This document shows, one piece after another, positions 18,632-25,590 of a stretch of 51,695 nucleotides of DNA (positions within the stretch are counted from its first letter, which is position 1; each line of letters begins with the position of its first letter). The notes under the pieces are model-generated. The model saw nothing but the letters and a program-made list of their open reading frames with translations. It made no database searches and was not told the DNA's origin. A program made the position numbers and the translations under genes. The stretch covers positions 1 to 51,695 of the IMG/VR virus record IMGVR_UViG_3300009370_000043; one strand, written 5' to 3'. This DNA comes from a virus.

Positions 18632-19494
18632 AAAAATTAATGACAGAATGGCGAAATTTTTTGAAAGAGGCAGAGTATGATAAAAGTAAAAGAAAAGTTT
18701 TATTAGACTTAATTGATGCTCCTTATGAAGAGTTTGTTGGCAAATTGGCAAACAGCATCAAAGATCCCAAATTTCAAGAATTCTTAAATATGGGCATTGA
18801 AGATCAAGCAGCACAAGATGATGTGGTGGCAGTAGAAGAGGCGGATATACCCGTGAAAGACCTTCAGCCAACTCAAAGCCAGATTGGACTAGCGGATTCT
18901 CTTGGTTACCTTTCAACTCAAGCGCCTCAAGGCGGCTCCGCCATCGCCAAAGGATCAGTAAAGCCAGCCAATGTAGGTGGGCGAATTATTACGGCAAACG
19001 GAAAATATATAGTAGATGGTCACCACAGATGGTCCCAGGTATATTTGATCAATCCTGATGCCACCATCCCAGTCTATAACTTTCAAGTTGGCGGAAAATT
19101 AGATAGCCCTAAAGGCGTTTTGAAGCTAGCTCATTTGGCCATCGCTGCGGTAGATAAAGCAGTTCCCCTTGTTCCAGCCGATGCCGCTACGGATATATTT
19201 CAAACAAATGGGGACCGAGAGGCAATTGTAAAAATATTAAGTAACCCCAAGGTAGTCTCAGAAGAGCTTGCGGCAGTTCTGGCTCCCCATTATCAGGTAA
19301 AGACCCGAGAGGAGGTTATTAACAAAATTGCTGATAACGCCGAGTCTTTATTTGCTGCTACTCAGGTGGCGGCCGCTGCTGGACCTGAACGTGGGCTCAT
19401 GCCACAGACCGCAGCTAAAGGAAAATCAAAAGAGACAGCAAAAATGGCGGCGATGAAAGCTGGCGAAGTAAACTGGAACCCAAAAGACAAGTAA
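18628..19494 (+). CDS. W-tagged ParB/sulfiredoxin-fold protein
   Basis: 288 residues. The leader MKKLMTEWRNFLKEAE has a FLKE|A site. The core (residues about 74-150) reads IPVKDLQPTQSQI, then GKYIVDGHHRWSQVYLI, with the DGHHRW motif at 130-135 as in ParB-like nuclease/CTPase and sulfiredoxin folds. The tagged protein at 29223 has the same TQxQ and VLDGHHRW blocks, so the two are paralogues. ParB-fold phage proteins can be nucleases or nucleotide-binding enzymes; the activity here is unknown. It overlaps the upstream gene by 4 bases (ATGA) and forms part of the W-tag cluster. Confidence 0.8.
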   Translation: MKKLMTEWRNFLKEAEYDKSKRKVLLDLIDAPYEEFVGKLANSIKDPKFQEFLNMGIEDQAAQDDVVAVEEADIPVKDLQPTQSQIGLADSLGYLSTQAPQGGSAIAKGSVKPANVGGRIITANGKYIVDGHHRWSQVYLINPDATIPVYNFQVGGKLDSPKGVLKLAHLAIAAVDKAVPLVPADAATDIFQTNGDREAIVKILSNPKVVSEELAAVLAPHYQVKTREEVINKIADNAESLFAATQVAAAAGPERGLMPQTAAKGKSKETAKMAAMKAGEVNWNPKDK

Positions 19495-19495
19495 T

Positions 19496-20317
19496 ATGAA
19501 GTTGATTATGGAACAGTGGCGAGGCTTTCTCCAAGAGGGAAGGTACGAAGCAGCCACAACAGAATTGACCCGCAAGGTGATACCTCACGTCAAATATATT
19601 ATTGACGAGGTTATTCCCAGTGAGAATGTTCAGAACTCACGCAAGGATTTAATTCTTGTTGTTGGTAAAACATTTTCAGCAGGCAAAACCCTCCCAAAAG
19701 AACTTGAAGATAAAATGTACAAAGCAGAGTTTACTTTCCATATTGATAAAAAACTAGCGGAAGAAACAGGCGACAAGTTTCAAATAGGCGGAATGCACAT
19801 GAGTGACCCCTCTGACCGCCGAGACGACTACATAAAAATCAACAGCTACTTAGATATCGGATTTAACGAGCAAGACCTCAACGCTTACCTCGGCGAACTC
19901 AAAGCAATCACTATCCACGAAATTCAGCACGGCGGCCAAACCACTGATGTATTGGGCACCGCTCACCCACCCAAAGGACCTCTCAATCCACTTAATTGGG
20001 ACTACAATAAAATAGATGGCATTCGTGGATATTATGCTTCGGACTCTGAAACGGACACCTACACCAAAGAGGTCTACAAAAGAGCAAAGTATTACAAGGT
20101 GCCCTACACAGAAGCGTTGGACATGCGTATCAAGCAATTCTTTGATATGTTCCGCCGCCGCCGAGACAAGATAAACGCCGAAGACGAGAAAGAAACTCCC
20201 GGCGAATATAGAGTAAAATACACAGAAGAAGAACTGAAAGACTTCTTTTACAATGAACTGCGTGATAAATATATTGCGTTCGCTAAAACAAAATACCCAG
20301 AGGCTGTAGGGATATGA
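19496..20317 (+). CDS. W-tagged HExxH metalloprotease-like protein
   Basis: 273 residues. The leader MKLIMEQWRGFLQEG has a FLQE|G site. A zinc-binding HExxH lies at 141-145 (ITIHEIQHGGQ). A later YYASDSETDTYTKE places Glu185 as a plausible third ligand, the layout seen in several gluzincin-type phage proteins. The C-terminal third is highly charged. If the leader directs it into the head, it would be a packaged protease acting on host or internal virion proteins after entry (inference). Shine-Dalgarno is weak; the start follows the previous stop by one base. Confidence 0.78.
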   Translation: MKLIMEQWRGFLQEGRYEAATTELTRKVIPHVKYIIDEVIPSENVQNSRKDLILVVGKTFSAGKTLPKELEDKMYKAEFTFHIDKKLAEETGDKFQIGGMHMSDPSDRRDDYIKINSYLDIGFNEQDLNAYLGELKAITIHEIQHGGQTTDVLGTAHPPKGPLNPLNWDYNKIDGIRGYYASDSETDTYTKEVYKRAKYYKVPYTEALDMRIKQFFDMFRRRRDKINAEDEKETPGEYRVKYTEEELKDFFYNELRDKYIAFAKTKYPEAVGI

Positions 20318-20907
20318 AAAAACTCCTAACAGAGTGGCGGAAGTTTTTGAAAGAAAATACAGGTGGAACATTCTACCACCTCTCGCCCGCCAAATTTGAT
20401 AGGTTCCAGCAGCAGATGGCCGCCGACCCAGCCATATCTTCGGATGTTGGTTTTCACTTTGGGACAAAAGAGACGGCTCTGACCGTCGCTGATAAATTAC
20501 AAAAAGACGGAAAAATAAACTCCGGTGACTCCGTTTACCTCTACACAGTTAATTTAGACAGCGGCAAGACGATGGAGTTACCAGAAAACAGGTCAGGAAC
20601 TTGGTCAGTCAATTCAATATTACAGGCTATGTTTGAAGGCTTTGGCGGCGAACCCCACCCAGCAATTCCAGACGAGATGGTGAATGATTATTATGATGAT
20701 GTGGTGACTTCTCCGTCTGGGGAAAATATTAAAGATTTATCATTTCAGCCCGTAGAAGAGATGGAAGAGTTTATAGAATGGTTTTCCTCCTTGGGATTTG
20801 ATTCCATAAAATATGAAAACACCTTTGAGGGTGGTGGCGATTCCTATATCGTGTTTAAATCTGATCAAATAGATATTGTTGATACAAAAGAGTATCAGGT
20901 GCCGTAA
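20314..20907 (+). CDS. W-tagged ADP-ribosyltransferase-like (polyvalent-type) protein
   Basis: 197 residues. The leader MKKLLTEWRKFLKEN has a FLKE|N site. The body follows the pattern of ART-fold domains found in phage polyvalent proteins: FYHLSPAKFDRF (His22), GFHFGTKETAL at 46-55, and a C-terminal GFDSIKYENTF...GGDSYIVFKSDQIDIV. T4 packages and injects the ADP-ribosyltransferase Alt, which modifies host RNA polymerase, so a tagged ART fits the same logic. The triad is not certain from sequence alone. It overlaps its neighbours (ATGA upstream, TAAATG downstream). Confidence 0.72.
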   Translation: MKKLLTEWRKFLKENTGGTFYHLSPAKFDRFQQQMAADPAISSDVGFHFGTKETALTVADKLQKDGKINSGDSVYLYTVNLDSGKTMELPENRSGTWSVNSILQAMFEGFGGEPHPAIPDEMVNDYYDDVVTSPSGENIKDLSFQPVEEMEEFIEWFSSLGFDSIKYENTFEGGGDSYIVFKSDQIDIVDTKEYQVP

Positions 20908-21150
20908 ATGAAAAAACTACTAACAGAGTGGCGGAAGTATTTAAACGAAATGAAATTAGATATCAAAGTTGGAGATGTTCTTTTGGGCGGAAGATTCAAG
21001 AACAAAAGAATAATCGTAAAAGAAATCGGAACTGACGAACTCGGACAACCAACCATCAACGGCAAGCCATTACTTAATTTTAGAATTGAGAAACATTTGC
21101 CGGATAGTAAAAAGAGCAAGAAAACGCTGGACGACGAGAAAAAGAAATAA
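20908..21150 (+). CDS. Small W-tagged protein
   Basis: 80 residues. The leader MKKLLTEWRKYLNEM is nearly identical at DNA level to that of the preceding gene and has a YLNE|M site. The body (IKVGDVLLGGRFKNKRIIVKE, read as two short beta blocks, then GQPTINGKPLLNFRI) looks like a small SH3-like barrel with a Lys-rich tail. No known function. It is the last gene of this tagged run before the membrane protein/protease pair. Confidence 0.75.
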   Translation: MKKLLTEWRKYLNEMKLDIKVGDVLLGGRFKNKRIIVKEIGTDELGQPTINGKPLLNFRIEKHLPDSKKSKKTLDDEKKK

Positions 21151-21162
21151 CCCCTTTCGCAA

Positions 21163-21170
21163 ACTATTTA
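21163..21170 (+). promoter_or_regulatory. ACTATTTA motif next to a start codon
   Basis: ACTATTTA ends 4 bases before ATG 21175 in the 24-base gap after the W-tag cluster. If it is a -10 element, transcription would begin at or near the start codon (leaderless). The 9 bases ending in ATG read TACTTTATG. Confidence 0.45.
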
Positions 21171-21174
21171 CTTT

Positions 21175-21645
21175 ATGAGTAGGGAAAGGGATTTCTACAG
21201 AAAAATGGAACAAGACGCTCGTAATTCTATGTACGAGCCTGAGATTATTGATGTCTCCCCACCCGCCAAGAAAGTAAAAACCAACTACCTTTCAGCAGTC
21301 GTTTGGACTTCGGTTGTCGCAACTGTGGTCTGTACGATTTTCATGGGTCTCCTTTTATATGTTGTAAATGAGAGCCGAATTGAGGAGCGACTCGAAACGG
21401 CTGCGAGCCACGCTCTTTACAATTTGGAAAGCGTCATCAAACGGCAGAATATAGAGATACAGCAATTGAAGGCAGAAAATAAAAAGATATACAATCACAT
21501 AAAATTCTGGGCTCCCATAGAACACAGGCTACCACCAGGCGTGATAGAAAAATGGGACATCAAAGGATATGGTGTTCCCAAATATGAACTCCACTCCCAG
21601 AATGTGTGTGAAGAGGATATGTTATGCTTACCTTTCTTGGAATAA
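21175..21645 (+). CDS. Single-pass membrane protein with coiled coil, partner of adjacent S2P-like protease
   Basis: 156 residues. The N-terminal 40 residues are charged (cytoplasmic), residues about 41-64 are a hydrophobic segment (AVVWTSVVATVVCTIFMGLL) and residues 65-110 form a probable coiled coil (ESRIEERLETAASH, VIKRQNIEIQQLKAE). The likely orientation is N-in, C-out. The gene overlaps the following RseP-like protease by 22 bases. A bitopic protein coupled to a site-2 protease could be its substrate or adaptor, as RseA is to RseP (inference). There is no Shine-Dalgarno; an internal ATG at 21205 is an alternative start. Confidence 0.7.
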   Translation: MSRERDFYRKMEQDARNSMYEPEIIDVSPPAKKVKTNYLSAVVWTSVVATVVCTIFMGLLLYVVNESRIEERLETAASHALYNLESVIKRQNIEIQQLKAENKKIYNHIKFWAPIEHRLPPGVIEKWDIKGYGVPKYELHSQNVCEEDMLCLPFLE

Positions 21646-22427
21646 TCGTTTTAGTAATTTTTGTCCATGAACTTGGACACTATGTCGCTGCCCGTGCTGT
21701 TGGCGTCGCCGTTGATAGTTTTTCAATAGGCTTCGGCAAAGTCCTCCTCAAGAAGAAAATATGGGGAACTGAATGGCGACTTTCTTTATTACCGCTGGGC
21801 GGATATATCAAACCACGAGGCGAACAAGATTATCATAATGTTGAGAACGACCCCGAGTCCTTTTGGGCGGTGTCGGCATGGAAGCGAGCCTTTATAGCGG
21901 TGATGGGTCCGGTATTTAATTTGTTGTTGCCGTGGCCATTATATTTTATGCTGCTTGTTGGGCAGCCATATCCTGATGTTTATATACCAGAAGGGGCGAC
22001 TCCCCACCGCATAGGTGTGATGGAAGCGGCTGGTTATTCACATCAGGTTTCCCTAAAAATGTATAAGAGTATATGGGAGGCAGTAACGGTGCCTCGACAA
22101 GAGCCTATGTCTGTCAAAGAAATTGGTGGACCTGTTGCAGTTTACGAGTTCACAGAGCAAGCCAGAAAGCGGAGCGCAGAAACAGGAGACTGGGGATTTC
22201 TAATCGACTGGATAGCCTTTTTCTCCATCAATCTCGGCGTCATTAATCTACTACCAATTCCAGTATTAGATGGTGGACATATCGGTATCTCTGTGGTGGA
22301 AGGTATAAGACGTAAAAAATTGGCAGTAAAGACACGAAACGTACTAAATATTATTGGTGCGGTTCTAGTGCTCGGAATTTTTGTTTTGGCAATAACTTCT
22401 GATGTGCTACGACTTACTGGAATCTAG
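21624..22427 (+). CDS. M50 site-2 protease (RseP-like) lacking PDZ insertion
   Basis: 267 residues. The catalytic zinc motif HELGH is at 15-19 in the first membrane segment, and the second motif, NLLPIPVLDGGH, is at about 217-228. Other RseP-like blocks are present: FSIGFG, WRLSLLPLGGYIKPRGE, SAWKRAFIAVMGPVFN and IGGPVAVYE. At 267 residues it lacks the two PDZ domains that regulate E. coli RseP (450 aa). Such enzymes cut transmembrane segments within the inner membrane. A phage copy is unusual and its substrate is unknown, although the overlapping bitopic protein is the obvious candidate. Shine-Dalgarno gaggat precedes the ATG. Confidence 0.88.
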   Translation: MLTFLGIIVLVIFVHELGHYVAARAVGVAVDSFSIGFGKVLLKKKIWGTEWRLSLLPLGGYIKPRGEQDYHNVENDPESFWAVSAWKRAFIAVMGPVFNLLLPWPLYFMLLVGQPYPDVYIPEGATPHRIGVMEAAGYSHQVSLKMYKSIWEAVTVPRQEPMSVKEIGGPVAVYEFTEQARKRSAETGDWGFLIDWIAFFSINLGVINLLPIPVLDGGHIGISVVEGIRRKKLAVKTRNVLNIIGAVLVLGIFVLAITSDVLRLTGI

Positions 22428-22429
22428 GA

Positions 22430-22437
22430 ACTATTTA
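22430..22437 (+). promoter_or_regulatory. ACTATTTA motif (putative late promoter element)
   Basis: ACTATTTA directly after the protease gene, 23 bases before ATG 22461. It is followed by a strong Shine-Dalgarno (run of G at about 22449-22454) for the Cys-rich peptide gene. Confidence 0.55.
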
Positions 22438-22460
22438 TAACAACCCTCGGGGGGAACAAA

Positions 22461-22565
22461 ATGAAACTCGTACTTCACAAGTTGGTTAATCTTTTTAATG
22501 ATAAGCACTGTTGCTGTTGCTGCGGATGCTGCTCCTGCTCGGGGTGCAAAGGAGAATGCAAGTGA
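22461..22565 (+). CDS. 34-residue cysteine-rich peptide
   Basis: ATG 22461 to TGA 22563-22565 encodes 34 residues. The N-terminal half is MKLVLHKLVNLFNDKH and the C-terminal half contains CCCCCGCCSCSGC followed by KGEC: ten Cys in 18 residues. A strong G-rich Shine-Dalgarno and an ACTATTTA motif lie just upstream, and its stop overlaps the GTG of the next gene (GTGA), so it looks translated and coupled. Dense Cys suggests metal binding (metallothionein-like) or redox/disulfide chemistry; neither is proven. The TGC-rich DNA may have expanded by slippage. Confidence 0.65.
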   Translation: MKLVLHKLVNLFNDKHCCCCCGCCSCSGCKGECK

Positions 22566-23026
22566 AAATTAAAGAATCTAAGCTAAGAGAAATTATAAAA
22601 CAAACGATCTATACAGAGGTTGGTAGGCGGGCTATTAACGAAGGCCGCATTGATGAACTTTTTGGTTTATTTGGTGGCGGCAAGAAAGGGAAGAAGGGTA
22701 ATGTTGTTACTTTAGATAATCCCGATAAACACACCGGACAGCTTCAGAAAGCTTTTAATGAAATTGGTGGAGCAATGTCAGGCATGGGTGCAAAAGCTAT
22801 TCCACAATTATTTTCAAATTTGGCAAAGGCTTTTGCTAAAGGTGGGACAGCCCCTCACGACGAAAACCTTCTTGCTAAAGCTATGATTGAATTTAAAGAC
22901 CTGAAAGCAAAAGGTTCGATGCGTGGCTTTGATGGCGTTGAAGAGATGTTGCTTAGTCTAAAGAACAAGCAAATAGGTGACCAGTCCGTTGATAAATTTA
23001 TGAATGCAATGCTGAAGCTAACCTAA
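22562..23026 (+). CDS. EVGR-tagged protein (paralogue of 29960)
   Basis: 154 residues from GTG 22562. I prefer GTG because Shine-Dalgarno aaaggag (22548-22554) is 7 bases away and the protein then begins MKIKESKLREIIKQTIYTEV, matching the start of the protein at 29960. ATG 22556 would be too close to the Shine-Dalgarno. The leader continues GRRAINEGRIDELFG with a perfect AINE|G prohead-protease-type site, then a Gly/Lys stretch (FGGGKKGKKGN). The rest is helical and unrecognised. The start overlaps the stop of the Cys-rich peptide gene. Confidence 0.75.
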   Translation: MKIKESKLREIIKQTIYTEVGRRAINEGRIDELFGLFGGGKKGKKGNVVTLDNPDKHTGQLQKAFNEIGGAMSGMGAKAIPQLFSNLAKAFAKGGTAPHDENLLAKAMIEFKDLKAKGSMRGFDGVEEMLLSLKNKQIGDQSVDKFMNAMLKLT

Positions 23027-23038
23027 TTGGGATAAAAA

Positions 23039-24226
23039 ATGAATCTCAAAGATCACTTAATAGAACTTATTAACGAAGTCACTCAAGGTGAGATGGAGTT
23101 TGCTGAATTAGAAGCAGCCCGTCAAAACTACAAAGAAAATTTTAGAGACGACGAGGCACGCCACCAGTTTGGAATGATGGTAGAAAAACTCGTAGAACCT
23201 ATTATGAGTGAGATGGGACTTTTTTTGGAGGCTGAAGCATTTTATAATCGTGGCGAGATTGTGTTTACCAACTATAAGAACATAGATGTAACGATTGACC
23301 CGCTTGGGATGATGGGAAGATATGATGTTCAGGTGACACCACTCGCTGGCTCGGAAGGCGAAATCAACCCAATGGAGATAAGCCTTGATAGCATGAAAGG
23401 CGTCGCCCAATTTATCAAAGATGAATACCGGGATCAACTATCCCGAGGCGGAACATATGAACAACCACCAAGAGGAATGGTCGGCGAACCAGAAGGACAA
23501 ATGGAATTGCCCTTACCCAGGGAGAGTAAAATGAGAATTACAAAATCACAACTACAACAAATTATTCGGGAAGAAACCAAAAACCTCAAAGAAGCCGCTT
23601 CTCGGGAACAGATTGAAAACTATCTCAGAGACATAGCCGACGGCATGGCTGCCGACGGGCTGAACCCCATGGCAATCAAAATGGGTCTCAACGATGAGTT
23701 CATGGATAACTTTGCCGGAATGGGCGTTCCCTATGGTGCGTTTGAGGAATTTATAGAAGAACTAGCAATGGACGCCGGAGGTGGCATTCGTGTGGAGAAC
23801 AAAACGAAAATCACGAAGACTCAACTACAGCAAATCATCAAAGAAGAGATGGAAGCTGAACTTAGCGAAGATAAGTACGCCACCGAGGATGACCGCCCTC
23901 TGGGAACAGGTCGCTCTTTGATGAGTGCCGAAGACGCAAAAAAAGCATCCAGAATGGCTGACAGGTTATATAGCATTCTCGGACCAGACAGTAGCGTTGA
24001 CTCAGCAGCCAGAATTTTGGTTCGGCGACTCTCTTACCTCCTGAAGAGGGGTATCGCTGGTGGGCGTCCCGAACCCGAAGGACTGGGAGGACCCTCTTCT
24101 GCGGCAGAAATGGAAGATTACGAAAGCGATTATCGTGACCCGCCAAGCAAGCCACTCAAAACGGGCAAAGGTCGCCGAGGACCAAGCAAGGCTCAACTTG
24201 ATATGATGAAGGACTACGACATATGA
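23039..24226 (+). CDS. Composite protein with two internal MKIT-type tags (fused tagged genes)
   Basis: 395 residues that look like three tagged proteins joined in frame. Part 1 starts MNLKDHLIELINEV (a LINE|V leader). At residue 165 (ATG 23531) a full leader appears, MRITKSQLQQIIREETKNLK, with NLKE|A and its own Shine-Dalgarno (agggagag). At residue 256 another leader begins, TKITKTQLQQIIKEE, where the expected ATG is ACG (23804-23806). Cleavage at each (I/L)-x-E site could release separate peptides, and the ATG at 23531 could also be an internal start. Function of the segments is unknown; the first is acidic. Confidence 0.75.
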   Translation: MNLKDHLIELINEVTQGEMEFAELEAARQNYKENFRDDEARHQFGMMVEKLVEPIMSEMGLFLEAEAFYNRGEIVFTNYKNIDVTIDPLGMMGRYDVQVTPLAGSEGEINPMEISLDSMKGVAQFIKDEYRDQLSRGGTYEQPPRGMVGEPEGQMELPLPRESKMRITKSQLQQIIREETKNLKEAASREQIENYLRDIADGMAADGLNPMAIKMGLNDEFMDNFAGMGVPYGAFEEFIEELAMDAGGGIRVENKTKITKTQLQQIIKEEMEAELSEDKYATEDDRPLGTGRSLMSAEDAKKASRMADRLYSILGPDSSVDSAARILVRRLSYLLKRGIAGGRPEPEGLGGPSSAAEMEDYESDYRDPPSKPLKTGKGRRGPSKAQLDMMKDYDI

Positions 24227-24552
24227 AAATCACAAAATCACAACTACGAAAGATTATCAAAGAGGAACTCAAAGAAGCCGGACTCCCACACAGTATGCGG
24301 TCAGGAAGATCTATGGGCGACTTAGACAGGGAAGCAAAAATGAGAGAAACAGATTTCCTCGCTAAGAAGTCAACAGAACTTGACCTCGCCAGAGACGCCG
24401 CCCGACCTGCTGACCCGATTGGACCAGATGATGCCTATGCAATTGCCGAGGTACTTACGGACTTGGGCTTTACTCTTACACGAGGCGGAATGAACAAGTT
24501 TGCTGATTTCCTTATTGACCTAGAAGCCTCCGAAGATTTACGGAGAACATAA
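24223..24552 (+). CDS. MKIT-tagged small protein
   Basis: 109 residues. The leader MKITKSQLRKIIKEELKEAG contains IIKE|E and ELKE|A. The body is acidic and helical (DLDREAKMRETDFLAKKS, DDAYAIAEVLTDLGFTL). It overlaps the upstream gene by 4 bases (ATGA) and the next gene by 1 base (TAATG). The first 45 or so bases are nearly identical to those of the next two genes. No known function. Confidence 0.75.
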   Translation: MKITKSQLRKIIKEELKEAGLPHSMRSGRSMGDLDREAKMRETDFLAKKSTELDLARDAARPADPIGPDDAYAIAEVLTDLGFTLTRGGMNKFADFLIDLEASEDLRRT

Positions 24553-24815
24553 TGAAAATCACCAAGTCTCAACTACGAAAGATCATTAAAGAAGAACTCC
24601 AAGCGGAAGCAGCCGAAGACCCTCGTGCCCCATCGCCCAAGTCTTATGAATATCCCGATGCTGGCAGCAGCTTCCGAAGAGCGGTAATGAACATGGTCCT
24701 TCAAAATGTTGACCTATCGGTGCCCCCCGGAAAAAGAGAACAACTCATCAACGACATTCAGTTGGCGTTTGATGCCGCCGGCATCGGCGGACCTATTAGC
24801 AGGATGGAACAATAA
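24552..24815 (+). CDS. MKIT-tagged small protein
   Basis: 87 residues. The leader MKITKSQLRKIIKEEL is identical at protein level to that of the preceding gene, although the DNA differs at synonymous sites. The body (RAVMNMVLQNVDLSVPPG, EQLINDIQLAFDAAGIGG) is a probable small helical domain. It starts on the last base of the preceding stop (TAATG), and the same overlap joins it to the next gene. Function unknown. Confidence 0.72.
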   Translation: MKITKSQLRKIIKEELQAEAAEDPRAPSPKSYEYPDAGSSFRRAVMNMVLQNVDLSVPPGKREQLINDIQLAFDAAGIGGPISRMEQ

Positions 24816-25105
24816 TGAAAATCACAAAGACCCAACTACGAAAGATTATCAAAGAAGCCATCGGCGAAGAGAACGCTTTGATGAAGACTATTAATCGCTG
24901 GTCCGAAGAAGGAAAAGATGTTCCTGTCGGAAAAACGGTAGGAAGAGCAGAGCGCAGCGACCAACTAGACGCAATTCTACAACACATGAGCACGGACCTC
25001 GGAAAAGCCATGGATGTTGTTTCTTACTTGGTAATGAACACTGACCAAGCCGTCCTTGATAAGTGGTTTGAAGGACGAGGCTTGCTCGGAGACCCAGGAG
25101 CATAA
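24815..25105 (+). CDS. MKIT-tagged small protein
   Basis: 96 residues. The leader MKITKTQLRKIIKEAIGEE contains IIKE|A and AIGE|E. The body (TVGRAERSDQLDAILQHM, DVVSYLVMNTDQAVLDKW) is helical. It has a TAATG overlap with the gene before and lies one base from the gene after. Function unknown; a short packaged effector is possible if the leader targets the capsid. Confidence 0.72.
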   Translation: MKITKTQLRKIIKEAIGEENALMKTINRWSEEGKDVPVGKTVGRAERSDQLDAILQHMSTDLGKAMDVVSYLVMNTDQAVLDKWFEGRGLLGDPGA

Positions 25106-25106
25106 A

Positions 25107-25364
25107 ATGAAAATAACAAAACAACAACTACAAAAAGTTATTAGAGAAGAAGTCACAAAGGCTCTGCGTGAAGACGCCAGCGACGACACCTTTGAAATGG
25201 TGGATGTAATCGTCCAGGCACTAGGACCACAACAAGCCCTTGAAGAACTAGTCCAAGCTATGGAACGCTCCAACGCCCAAGACCTTCTTGGTTATGTTAT
25301 GCAAATGCACGACATGCGTATGCCGGGCGACGAAGTTGAAGACTACAAGCCCAGCGATTTTTAG
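25107..25364 (+). CDS. MKIT-tagged small protein
   Basis: 85 residues from ATG 25107, preceded by Shine-Dalgarno caggag (25095-25100). Extending upstream would lose the leader alignment. The leader is MKITKQQLQKVIREEVTKAL with an ALRE|D site. The body is acidic and helical (DTFEMVDVIVQALGPQQAL, AMERSNAQDLLGYVMQM). No recognised domain. Confidence 0.72.
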   Translation: MKITKQQLQKVIREEVTKALREDASDDTFEMVDVIVQALGPQQALEELVQAMERSNAQDLLGYVMQMHDMRMPGDEVEDYKPSDF

Positions 25365-25373
25365 GCAAACAAA

Positions 25374-25583
25374 ATGAAAATCACAAAATCTTTACTTCAA
25401 CAGATTATCAAAGAAGAACTCCTCAAAGAGCGAGTTTCTTCTGGGGTTGAAGAGATTGACGAGAAGATACAAGAAGTAGAGGATTTCATCAGAGAAAGAA
25501 TAGATTCTCTAGACATGATTGATTTTGCCGCACTACTTGGCGCTTTGAAGGTAAGAATAAAAAATAAGCTCGGACAAGAATAG
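25374..25583 (+). CDS. MKIT-tagged small coiled protein
   Basis: 69 residues. The leader MKITKSLLQQIIKEELLKER contains IIKE|E and LLKE|R. The remainder (GVEEIDEKIQEVEDFIRER) is a strongly charged heptad-like helix. It is the last gene of the MKIT run. A 64-base gap holding a promoter-like sequence separates it from the SbcDC fusion gene. Confidence 0.7.
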   Translation: MKITKSLLQQIIKEELLKERVSSGVEEIDEKIQEVEDFIRERIDSLDMIDFAALLGALKVRIKNKLGQE

Positions 25584-25590
25584 CCCAGCC

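Noticed and set aside
19850-20467. 205-codon - strand frame across the metalloprotease/ART-like genes
   Set aside because: It runs antisense to two overlapping genes with clear motifs, and its translation is Phe/Val-rich with no domain.
22511-22561. An upstream start for the EVGR-tagged protein giving MLLLRMLLLLGVQRR
   Set aside because: This segment is the Cys-rich peptide gene read in another frame; the GTG at 22562 has the correct Shine-Dalgarno spacing and restores alignment with the paralogue at 29960.
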